Source: JAIVGV01 sp035295985 (lineage in GTDB: Bacteria; Acidobacteriota; Blastocatellia; Pyrinomonadales; Pyrinomonadaceae). From it: DNA of 25,881 bases. The DNA lies in the NCBI GenBank assembly GCA_035295985.1, contig DATHBT010000121.1, forward strand, positions 1 through 25,881. The letters run 5' to 3'. The notes under the pieces were generated by a model. The model made no database searches, was not told the origin of the DNA, and was given only the letters and a program-made list of their open reading frames with translations. Of this stretch, positions 16,216 to 24,300 are shown in pieces; position 1 is the first letter of the stretch; the number at the start of each line of letters is the position of its first letter. The translations under genes and the position numbers were made by a program.

Positions 16216-16926
16216 ATGAAAACGGATCACCGATTTACCCTGCTGGCGCTCTCCGCGTCGCTGCTCCTGCAAGCCGCCTTCGCCGTCCCGGCGAGCGGGC
16301 GCGCACAAAAGTGCGGGAAGACCGTGCCGAGAGAAGGGCCGGTCGCGGGCCGCGGCGGCCTTCGGCTCGGCAACCCGGTCGAGTTCGACGACGGCGTGGG
16401 CATCTCCGGCGGCCGTTGCTACCCGCTCTACGCGCGCGGCGTGTTCGTCGCCTGGGTGGACTCGCTCCACGCCGCCGGCCCCAAGCTGTTCGTGAGGCGT
16501 TGCGTCGAAGAATCTTCCATCACGGACGTGCCCGCGGGCGCGAGAGGCGGGCGGGTCGAAGTGTTTTACGAGGAGATGGTGGCAAGCGGCCCCGCTGGTG
16601 AGTTCCGTTTCGACCCCCTCGAGCCTCCGCTCTGGGAATGGTTCGCCAACCCTTCCTTCTGCGGCTCTTCGGCCGCCTACTGGGGCGTTGAGGTCACGCA
16701 GGGTGCGCCGACAAAGGTTTACGCCGTGGTCTTCGATCTCGCGGCGCGGCGCGTCGTCAAAAGGGAATACCTCGGCGCCGTGCTGATCGAGTCGGACAGC
16801 CGCGGCTTTTTCCCCGCACCCGCCTGGCGCGCGACAGGTAACAGCGTCACTTTCGACGCCGGCCGCGCGGAGAGGTCTGTCACGCCGGGCTTAAGGAAAG
16901 TCACCCTGTCGTTAAGATCGAGGTGA
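16216..16926 (+). CDS. Secreted hypothetical protein
   Basis: The 236-residue protein has a clear signal peptide (hydrophobic core about 7-24, likely cleaved near SGRA at 27-30). The mature part has four cysteines (33, 68, 96, 149), enough for two disulfides, and alternating strands such as GVFVAWVDSL, GRVEVFYEEM and KVYAVVFDLAARRVVKREYL, which suggest a beta-rich periplasmic fold. No family is recognised. I chose the ATG at 16216 over an upstream in-frame ATG at 16123 because the latter adds an Arg/Pro-rich stretch overlapping the transglycosylase gene. It follows that gene by 16 nt, so co-transcription and a role in the cell envelope are plausible. Confidence 0.75.
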   Translation: MKTDHRFTLLALSASLLLQAAFAVPASGRAQKCGKTVPREGPVAGRGGLRLGNPVEFDDGVGISGGRCYPLYARGVFVAWVDSLHAAGPKLFVRRCVEESSITDVPAGARGGRVEVFYEEMVASGPAGEFRFDPLEPPLWEWFANPSFCGSSAAYWGVEVTQGAPTKVYAVVFDLAARRVVKREYLGAVLIESDSRGFFPAPAWRATGNSVTFDAGRAERSVTPGLRKVTLSLRSR

Positions 16927-16997
16927 ACGAACAGGGGGCTTTTGAACACACAGCCCCTGACGGAATCTGTGTCGGCTGCGCGCCCGGCGGCGAGGCG

Positions 16998-17026
16998 GCG
17001 CGCTGGCAGAGCCTGCCGCGGCGCGC
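16998..17026 (+). terminator. Imperfect terminator hairpin
   Basis: An inner GGCAG/CTGCC stem with a 3-nt loop (17005-17017) is extended by outer GCGCGC pairs (16998-17003 and 17021-17026) across a small internal loop. TTTTT follows at 17035-17039. It lies between the secreted protein and the membrane pair and probably separates two transcription units. Confidence 0.5.
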
Positions 17027-17068
17027 TCGATTGATTTTTCCGGCGCGCATCCTGTAAAGATAGCCGGA

Positions 17069-19129
17069 ATGTTCTGGCTGCTGATCATCCTCGCCGCGGC
17101 GGGCGCCACCCTCGCCACCTACTTCTACGACGAGGACGCACACTTCCTGACCCGGCTCGCCGCGGGCGCGGCGACGGGTCTCGCCGCGCTCGGACTCCTC
17201 GGCTTCCTCTTCGCCTCGCTCCTCGGCTTCAACGCCGCCTCGATCATCCTCTCGACACTGATTACGGCCGCGCCGCTCGCGCTGCTCGCGCGCGCGGACT
17301 GGCGTGAGCGCGTCCGGTTCGATGCGCGTGCGGCGAGGAGCGATCTCGGCACGGCCGTCAACCGGCCGGGGGCGGGGAAGACGGCGGCGGTCGTGCTGCT
17401 CGTCTGCGCGCTCGTCGTCTTCTGGCTCGTCTTCGCGCGGGCGATGTACGAGCGTGGCGGCGCGATCTACACGGGCGTGGACAACAACCTGGGCGATCTG
17501 CCTTTCCACGTCGCCATCATCTCCGGCTTCGTCCACGGCGAGAATTTCCCGCCCGTCCACCCGGAATACGCGGGCGCGCGTCTGACCTACCCGTTCACCG
17601 TTGATTTCGTCGCCGCGATGTTAGTGCGCGCGGGCGCGTCCATCCAGTCCGCGCTCTTCTGGGAGAATCTGCTGCTCGCGCTCGCGCTCGTCGTCCTGCT
17701 CTACAGGCTCGCATACAGGCTGACTGGCGACCGGCTGGCGGCCGGTTTGACGTGCGTGCTGACGCTGCTGAGCGGCGGCCTGGGTTGGGGGCGATTCCTG
17801 CGCGAGGCGACGAACAGCAGCCTCGGCGTGTGGGAGTTCCTGTGGCGGCTGCCGCACGACTACACGATCACGCACGACGGCGCGTTCCGCTGGGGCAACG
17901 CCGTCACGACGCTGCTCGTGCCGCAGCGCGGGCTGCTGATGGGGCTGCCGCTCGCGCTCATCGTCATCACGCAGTGGTGGCTGGCGACCGGCGGCGAAGG
18001 GGAGACCGTGCGGCGCGGAGATGCGGGGACGGAAGAGGGCGGGGAAAAAGGTAAAGGTAGAAAGGGGAAGGGAAAGAAGCGGAAAGCTGACGAGTCTGCG
18101 CCGCCGCCGCAGTTTTCTCCGTTGGGCTTTCTGCCGGGCGCGTTCAGGCTGAGCGGCGCGGAGGCGCGCATGCTGGGCGCGGGCGTCGTCGCGGGGCTGC
18201 TGCCGCTCGTGCACGCGCACTCGTTCGTGGTGCTGATGCTGGTGGCGGGGTGCCTGGCGCTGCTGCTGCGCGGGTGGCGCGGGTGGTTCATCTTCTTCGG
18301 GGCGGCCTTCCTGATCGCCGCGCCGCAGATGTTCTGGGCCACGCGCGAGAGCGCGGCGCGGCCCGCGAGCTTCTTCGAGTTCATGTTCGGCTGGGATCGC
18401 GGGACGCAGAACCCGCTCTGGTTCTGGTTCAAGAACACGGGGCCGTTCATCCCGCTGCTCGTCGCCGCGCTCGCCTGGCGGGGCGACAGGCCGCTCGTGC
18501 CGCGGCGGCTGCTCGTCTTCTACCTGCCGTTCACGCTGCTCTTCGTCATCTGCAACGTCGCGAAGATTTCCCCTTGGGTGTGGGACAACATCAAGGTGCT
18601 CTTCTACTGGTACGTCGCCTCCGTCCCGCTCGTCGCGCTGCTGCTCGCGCGGCTGTGGCGGATGAACTGGCCCGCGCGCGTGGGCGCGGCGGCGCTCGTC
18701 TTCGTCCTGACGTTCGCGGGCGCGCTCGACGTGTGGCGCGTCGTGTCGAGGGCGAGCGAGCAGAGGGAGTTCGACGCGGGCGGCGTCGCCTTCGCCGAGC
18801 TGGTGAGGCGCGAGACCGCGCCGCGCTCGCTCGTCCTCCACGCCCCGACCTATAATCACCCGGTTTACCTGTCGGGCCGGCAGTCGCTGATGGGCTACGG
18901 CGGCCACCTCTGGTCGCAAGGGATCGACTACGCACCGCGCGAGGCCGAGATCAGGCGCATCTACGCCGGCTCGCTCGACGCGCCGCAGTTGCTCGCCAGG
19001 CACAACGTCGAGTACGCGGTCGTCGGCCCGCTCGAACGCACGGGACTTCAGGTCAACGAATCGTTCTTCTCACGTTTTCAGAAGGTTGGGGAAGCAGGTG
19101 GCTACAGGCTCTACAAAGTCCGGCCGTAA
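17069..19129 (+). CDS. Large multi-pass membrane protein, GT-C-like
   Basis: The 686-residue protein has roughly twelve hydrophobic segments. After the fourth (about 108-126), an extracytoplasmic loop has YTGVDNNLGDLPFHVAII (Asp138 and Asp143) and then HPEYAGARLTYPFTVDF. Acidic first-loop residues of this kind are typical of GT-C glycosyltransferases. A C-terminal soluble domain (about 575-686) contains LVLHAPTYNHPVYLSGRQ and GYGGHLWSQGIDY, a pattern I associate with large bacterial membrane proteins of this type. A cytoplasmic-looking loop at about 309-350 is a Gly/Lys/Glu low-complexity insert. The start ATG at 17069 has only a weak ribosome-binding site. The gene overlaps the next by 32 nt. 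A sugar-transfer role at a polyprenyl carrier is inferred; the substrate is unknown. Confidence 0.78.
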   Translation: MFWLLIILAAAGATLATYFYDEDAHFLTRLAAGAATGLAALGLLGFLFASLLGFNAASIILSTLITAAPLALLARADWRERVRFDARAARSDLGTAVNRPGAGKTAAVVLLVCALVVFWLVFARAMYERGGAIYTGVDNNLGDLPFHVAIISGFVHGENFPPVHPEYAGARLTYPFTVDFVAAMLVRAGASIQSALFWENLLLALALVVLLYRLAYRLTGDRLAAGLTCVLTLLSGGLGWGRFLREATNSSLGVWEFLWRLPHDYTITHDGAFRWGNAVTTLLVPQRGLLMGLPLALIVITQWWLATGGEGETVRRGDAGTEEGGEKGKGRKGKGKKRKADESAPPPQFSPLGFLPGAFRLSGAEARMLGAGVVAGLLPLVHAHSFVVLMLVAGCLALLLRGWRGWFIFFGAAFLIAAPQMFWATRESAARPASFFEFMFGWDRGTQNPLWFWFKNTGPFIPLLVAALAWRGDRPLVPRRLLVFYLPFTLLFVICNVAKISPWVWDNIKVLFYWYVASVPLVALLLARLWRMNWPARVGAAALVFVLTFAGALDVWRVVSRASEQREFDAGGVAFAELVRRETAPRSLVLHAPTYNHPVYLSGRQSLMGYGGHLWSQGIDYAPREAEIRRIYAGSLDAPQLLARHNVEYAVVGPLERTGLQVNESFFSRFQKVGEAGGYRLYKVRP
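18022..18095 (+). repeat. Purine-rich low-complexity tract inside the membrane-protein gene
   Basis: The coding strand from about 18030 to 18087 is nearly all A and G with only a few pyrimidines, unlike the GC-rich C-rich surroundings. It encodes the Lys/Gly/Glu insert near residues 320-343. Confidence 0.6.
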
Positions 19130-21053
19130 GCAGCGGCAGCAGCAGACGGCCGGCGCGCCGCGCGGCCCGTGGGCGCAGCCGGACGACGCGGCGACGCAAA
19201 CGCCCGCGGCACACGCCCCCGCGGAAGATGCGATCTCGCGCCGCACGTGGCTCGTCGCGGCTTTCGCGATCATGGCCGTCGCTTTTCTGTTCCGCGTCGT
19301 CGTGCTGGAGCTGCGGCCGATGCACCACGACGAGGGCGTCAACGGCCACTTCCTGCTCGCGCTGCTGCGCTCTGGCAACTACCGCTACGATCCTTCCAAC
19401 TACCACGGGCCGACGCTCTACTACTTCACGCTGCCGCTGGCCTACGCGGCGCAGAAGGCCGACGCTTTGGGCACGTGGGTCGTGCGCCTCGTGCCGCTCG
19501 TCTTCGGCGTGGCGACCGTGTGGCTGGGCTTCAAGTTTCGCCGCTACGTGGGCACGGTCGGCGCGCTCGCGGCTGCCGCGCTGATGGCCGTCTCGCCGGG
19601 GATGGTCTTCTTCTCGCGCTACTTCATCCACGAGATGATGTTCGTCTTCTTCACCGTCGCGGCCGTCGTCGCTGCCATCAAGTTTTACGAGGCGGGTGAG
19701 GAAAGAACGGCGGCGGGCGACGCGGACGGGAAATGGCGGACAGGCTCCTCGACGGCCACGCTGTACGGACTCGGCGCGGTGTTGGCCGCGGCGGGGCTGG
19801 CGGCCAGCTCCCTGTGGCTGGCCTACAACCCGGCGCAGTTGAAGCTCGGTCTCGCCGCCGTCGCCTTCGCGTTCGCGGCCACGCTCACGCTGCTCTGGGT
19901 TTACGACGGCGCGCGCTCGATCCATCTCGTGCTCGGCGCGGTCTCGACGGGGCTGCTTTTTGCGACGAAGGAGACGGCGTTCATTTCGGTCGGCGTGATT
20001 CTGATCGCGTGGGCCTCGACCGAAATCTGGCTGCGGATCGCCGCGCGCCTGTGGCCGCGGCGCGAGCAGGAGGCTCGCCCGAAGAAGGGGAGGGACAGGC
20101 GCGCGCCGCAGACTACGGAAGCGGCAGGGCCGCGACCGCTGCGCGTCGTCGAAAGGCTCGGCGGCTGGCCGCGCGTCATTCTGCTCGCGGCCGTGTCGGC
20201 GGGGCTGTTCCTCTTCGTCAACGTCCTCTACTTCTCGTCCTTCTTCACGAACCCGAAGGGCGTGGGCGACTCCATCGAGGCGTACAAGATTTGGAAGAAG
20301 ACGGGCGAGAGCGGCTTCCACGGCTACCGCTGGTACAAGTATTTCCAGTGGCTCTTCGGCGACTGGAACGTGCGGGGCGAGTGGGAGTTCGGCGAGGAGC
20401 CGCTGCTGCTCACGTTCGCCGCCCTCGGCTTCGCCTTCTCGCTGTGGCGCACGCGCCGCCGCTTCCCCCTCTTCGCCGCGCTCTGGGGCTTCGGCCTCCT
20501 CGCCGCCTACTCGCTCATCAAGTACAAGACGCCCTGGCTCGTCCTGAGCATGCTGCCGCCCTTCGCCCTCGCCGCCGGCTACGCCTTCGACGCGCTCTAC
20601 CGACGCCGCGGCTGGCGCGTGCCCGCGCTCGCGCTGCTCGGCCTGTGCCTCGCCGTCGCCGCCTTCCAGTCCTACCGCGTCAACTTCGTCAACTACGACG
20701 ACGACCGCTACCCCTACGTTTACGCCCACACCAAGCGTTCGTTCCACGACCTCATCGCGCAGATCGGGCGGATCGCCGAGCGGACTGGCGACAAACAGAA
20801 CGCCAGCCTGAACGTCGCCGTCGAGAACCAGGAGTACTGGCCGCTGCCCTGGTACATGCGCGACTTCAAGCGCGTCGGCTACATCGGGCGCGTCGCGCAG
20901 ACGACGGACGACATGGTGCTCGTCAAGGACAAGCAGGTTCCGGAGTTGGAAGCAGCCCTCGGCGCACGCTACCGCCGCGTCGGCGACACGTACGAGCTGC
21001 GCCCCGGCGTCAAGCTCGTCCTCTTCGCGCGCAGTGAACTCGTCCCCTACTGA
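19098..21053 (+). CDS. TIGR03663 family membrane protein (Agl23-like, flippase-activity-associated)
   Basis: The 651-residue integral membrane protein has a polar, Gln/Ala-rich N-terminal 50 residues and then about eleven helices. The signature after the first helix is RPMHHDEGVNGHFLLALLRS followed by YRYDPSNYHGPTLYYFTLP (about 73-113). I recognise this as the TIGR03663 family, whose archaeal member Agl23 takes part in dolichol-phosphate sugar handling during protein N-glycosylation. The HHDE acidic motif also fits a GT-C fold. A basic, Pro/Ala-rich linker (about 315-345) interrupts the helices. The GTG at 19098 overlaps the preceding gene by 32 nt; a TTG at 19086 is an alternative. The overlap implies coupled translation of two membrane proteins that probably act on the same glycan carrier. 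Confidence 0.85.
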   Translation: MATGSTKSGRKQRQQQTAGAPRGPWAQPDDAATQTPAAHAPAEDAISRRTWLVAAFAIMAVAFLFRVVVLELRPMHHDEGVNGHFLLALLRSGNYRYDPSNYHGPTLYYFTLPLAYAAQKADALGTWVVRLVPLVFGVATVWLGFKFRRYVGTVGALAAAALMAVSPGMVFFSRYFIHEMMFVFFTVAAVVAAIKFYEAGEERTAAGDADGKWRTGSSTATLYGLGAVLAAAGLAASSLWLAYNPAQLKLGLAAVAFAFAATLTLLWVYDGARSIHLVLGAVSTGLLFATKETAFISVGVILIAWASTEIWLRIAARLWPRREQEARPKKGRDRRAPQTTEAAGPRPLRVVERLGGWPRVILLAAVSAGLFLFVNVLYFSSFFTNPKGVGDSIEAYKIWKKTGESGFHGYRWYKYFQWLFGDWNVRGEWEFGEEPLLLTFAALGFAFSLWRTRRRFPLFAALWGFGLLAAYSLIKYKTPWLVLSMLPPFALAAGYAFDALYRRRGWRVPALALLGLCLAVAAFQSYRVNFVNYDDDRYPYVYAHTKRSFHDLIAQIGRIAERTGDKQNASLNVAVENQEYWPLPWYMRDFKRVGYIGRVAQTTDDMVLVKDKQVPELEAALGARYRRVGDTYELRPGVKLVLFARSELVPY

Positions 21054-21112
21054 GCCTCGCGTGCGCGCCACAGGCGGCCCACAAGCGGCGCGGAAAGGAT
21101 AGCCAAAACCTA

Positions 21113-21142
21113 TTGCCCGCCCCGGAACGGCTGTGTTAGCAT
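21113..21142 (+). promoter_or_regulatory. Candidate promoter of the subtilase
   Basis: TTGCCC (21113-21118) and TAGCAT (21137-21142) are separated by 18 nt, and TG precedes the -10 with one base between (an extended -10). Transcription would start near 21149, leaving a leader of about 180 nt before the ATG. Confidence 0.45.
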
Positions 21143-21156
21143 CCGCCCACATCGTT

Positions 21157-21218
21157 AGAAATCCCGACAGATTTCTCAATTAGCCCGCGGCGCGCCTCGG
21201 CCTGTGAAGGCCGAGGCG
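21157..21218 (+). other. Structured leader RNA: two hairpins, one with a GNRA tetraloop
   Basis: AGAAATC (21157-21163) pairs with GATTTCT (21170-21176) around a 6-nt loop. An 11-bp perfect stem (21193-21203 and 21208-21218) is closed by GTGA, a GNRA tetraloop in RNA. Both lie between the candidate promoter and the protease start. I match it to no known riboswitch class. Confidence 0.5.
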
Positions 21219-21330
21219 ACTCCCCAGCGCCCGTGTTATGGCCCATCCCGACCTTTACGCCGGGGGGCGCGCCGCCTTTTCCCGGGCGCGATCCCCGTGA
21301 AGCCCTGTCTGATCCGAGTAAGGAGAAGAG

Positions 21331-24300
21331 ATGAACGCTCACCGTAGTTCTCACAGGATGTTCGCGCCGACGCGCGCGCTGACTCTCGTCGCCCTCTGCG
21401 TGGCGGCCCTCGCCCTCGGCACGACCCGCCCTTCGACGGCCGGCCTGAACGGCCGCGGCGCGGAGGCCGCGCCGGCCCGGACCCCGGCCGGCGCGGCGCA
21501 GGAGGCGCAGCCCGCAGTCTCTCAGCAGGAGCCGGCGGACGTGGCGCGCTTCCGCGAGTCGGTCGGCGGCGACATCACGCCGGTCATCGTCGAGCTGCGC
21601 GAGGGCGAGCCGGGCGTCTTCCGCAAGGTCGCGGCCGAGCAGAAGGGCCAGCGCATGTCCGCGCTCGCGCTCGCCGAGCACGGCCTCCATCTCGCCTCCG
21701 CGCAGGACGATTTCATCTCTTCACTCGGCGGGCGCGACGTGCGCATCCTGCCGCGGCGCGCCGACGTGAAGCAGATCGACGGCTCCGTGCGCCACGTCGA
21801 GTACCGCTTCACCTACCTGCTCAACGGCTTCGTCGCCTACGTCGCGACGGCCGACCTGCCGCGGCTGCGCGCGCTGCCCGAAGTCCGGCACGTCTCCGAA
21901 ATCCAGCCGATGCGCTTCAACCTCGACAAGGCGATTGACTACATCCTCGGCACGCACGCGAACCCGGCGGATCGGCGCACGGCCGTTTACGGCGCGACGA
22001 AAGAGGTCGAGGCTTCGGGCAGGCAGTTTCAGCCGAAGGGCGAGGCGGGCCACCCCGAAGCCCCGCAACTGCACGACGACAGCAGGGCTGACGGCTTTGA
22101 GGGGCAGGGCATGAACATCGCCGTCATCGACACGGGCGTTGACTGGCGTCACCCGATGTTCGGCGGCACGGGCCAGGGGCTGGTTGACTTGAACAACAAC
22201 GGGATCATCGATCCCAACGAGGCGCTGACGCCGCAGCCGACGCCACGGCCGCGCGTCTCCGGCCAGCCGGCGACCGCCGCCGACAACAGGAAGGTCATCT
22301 ACTACTACGCGCTCTCCTCGCCCGGCGACATCACCGACGACTTCGGCCACGGCACGCACGTCGCCTCGTGCGCCGCGGGCTACGGCGTGGACGGCACGAC
22401 CCCGCGCCGCTTCGGCTACGGCACGGGCACGAACTTCGCGAACGGCACGCCCGGCAACGGCATCGGCCCGACGCCCAACGGCGTCTTCCTCTTCGGCACC
22501 GCGCCGCAGGCGCGCATCATGGCCTACAAGGTCTGCGGCCCGGCCAACGCATGCACGGGCGACACCGAGCTGGCGATGGAAGACGCCGCCTCGCCCTTCA
22601 CGCTCGTCGGCACGGGCGACGGCGGCTCGGAGCGCACGACCGTCGAGAAGCCCGTGGCCGACGTGATCAACCTCTCGCTCGGCGACACGCAGGGCGACCC
22701 GGCCGGCGCGAGCGCGCGCGTGGCTAACAACGCCGCGCTCGCCGGCTCCATCGTCGTCGCCTCGGCCGGCAACGACGGCCCCGGCGCGGCGACGACCGGC
22801 GCGCCCTCCGTCGCGGCCCTCGCCATCTCCGTCGCCGCGAGCCTCGACCCCGGGGCGACGCCCGTCGGCGACCTGCTCGCCTGCCAGCAGATCACGGGCG
22901 AGGTGTACGCGCCCTCCGCCGGTGCCACCTGCCAGACACCGCCCGCGGCTGTGCCCGGCCCGTCGCCCGAACAGGGCGCGGCCTCGGCCGCCAACACCTC
23001 GCTGGGCGAGCAACTGCTCAAACTCTTCCCCGTCGCGGGCGGAGGCCCGCTCCCCGAACAGAACCTCTCCGCGCACTACGTCTTCGTCGATCGGCGCGGC
23101 ACGCCGCCGGCCCCCGTCCCGTCTTCGGTGACGAACCGCATCGCGGTCGTTTACGGCAGCGGCACCTTCGCATCAATCGCCAACCCGGTGGCCGCGCTCA
23201 ACCCGGCCGCCATCCTGATCGTGACCTCGGTCGAGTCGGCGACCGCGGTCGTCGTCGTCAACAACATCCCGACCTACACCATCAGCCCCGCCAACGGCGC
23301 TTACCTCGTCAACCGCATCAGGGACGACGACAGCGACGGCCCGGACGCGGACACCTTCGACGACGTGCCCAACGGCACGATCTCGCAGTACCCGCTGCGC
23401 CTGGCCGACAGCGCGACCCTCGCCTCCTTCGTGCCCGGCATGGCGAGCTTCAGCTCGCGCGGCCCCAACGACTTCGACGCGCGCTACCGCACCGTCAAGC
23501 CGGACGTGGCGGCCCCCGGCGTCGGCATCATCGGCGCGGCCACCTCCGAGGGCACGCCCGAAGAGACCATCGGCATGGCCTCGCTCACCGGCTACATCGC
23601 GGTCAACGGCACGAGCTTCTCCGGCCCGATCACGGCCGGCGCGATGGCGCTCATCCGCCAGCGCGTGCGCGAGCAGTTGCTCCTCGACTCGATCACGACG
23701 ACCGCCGCCAACTACACGCAGCGGCGCTTCGACACCGTCACGGTCGCGCGCGCCCTGCTCCAGAACAATTCGACGAACCTGCGCAGCGGCCTCGGCGTCC
23801 CCGAAGGCCCCGGCATCAACTCCGTCGCCTCGATCAACGACATGGGTTCGGGCCTCATCAACGTCGCCGGCGCGCTCGACGCCAGGGCGATCATGGTCGC
23901 CCCGACGCGGCTCGAAAACACGCCGAGCGAGTTCACGCCGACGCCGACCCCGTCGCCCGTGCCCTCGCCGGCGGCCTCGCCCACGCCGCTCGTGGCGCTC
24001 ATCCCGACCGCCAGCTTCGGCACGGTTCCCGTCGTCGGCGTCAACGGCACGGTCACGCGCGCGCACGAGGTCATCATCCGCGACGTGACGAACGGGCAGG
24101 GCGGCGGCACCTACAACCTGTCGGTCGAGAACAACCGCCTCGTGGACGACCCCTCGGGCGCGTCCTCGCGCTTCAAGGTGAGCTTCACGAGCGCCGACGG
24201 GCAGACGGCCATCTCGGCGATCAACGTGCCGGCGAACGGTCAGGCGTCGTTCCTCGTGCGCGTCGTCGCCGACGGCACGCAGATCATCGGCGACCCGACC

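Noticed and set aside
13968..16217. 749-codon open frame antisense to the transglycosylase
   Set aside because: It lies opposite a gene with intact MltF motifs, runs through the inverted repeat and part of ychF, and reads as Arg/Val/Leu-rich sequence typical of antisense frames in GC-rich DNA.
17360..17386. GAGKT, a P-loop-like string in the 686-residue membrane protein
   Set aside because: The glycine required four residues before GK[ST] is absent and the string lies in a short loop next to a membrane helix, so it is not a Walker A motif.
19053..21179. 708-codon open frame antisense to the TIGR03663 gene
   Set aside because: The plus strand carries the recognised family motifs and membrane helices; the antisense product is charged, low-complexity and without any motif.
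21157..21330. Possible cyclic-di-GMP, cobalamin or TPP riboswitch before the protease
   Set aside because: None of the conserved core strings of these classes could be found in the leader.
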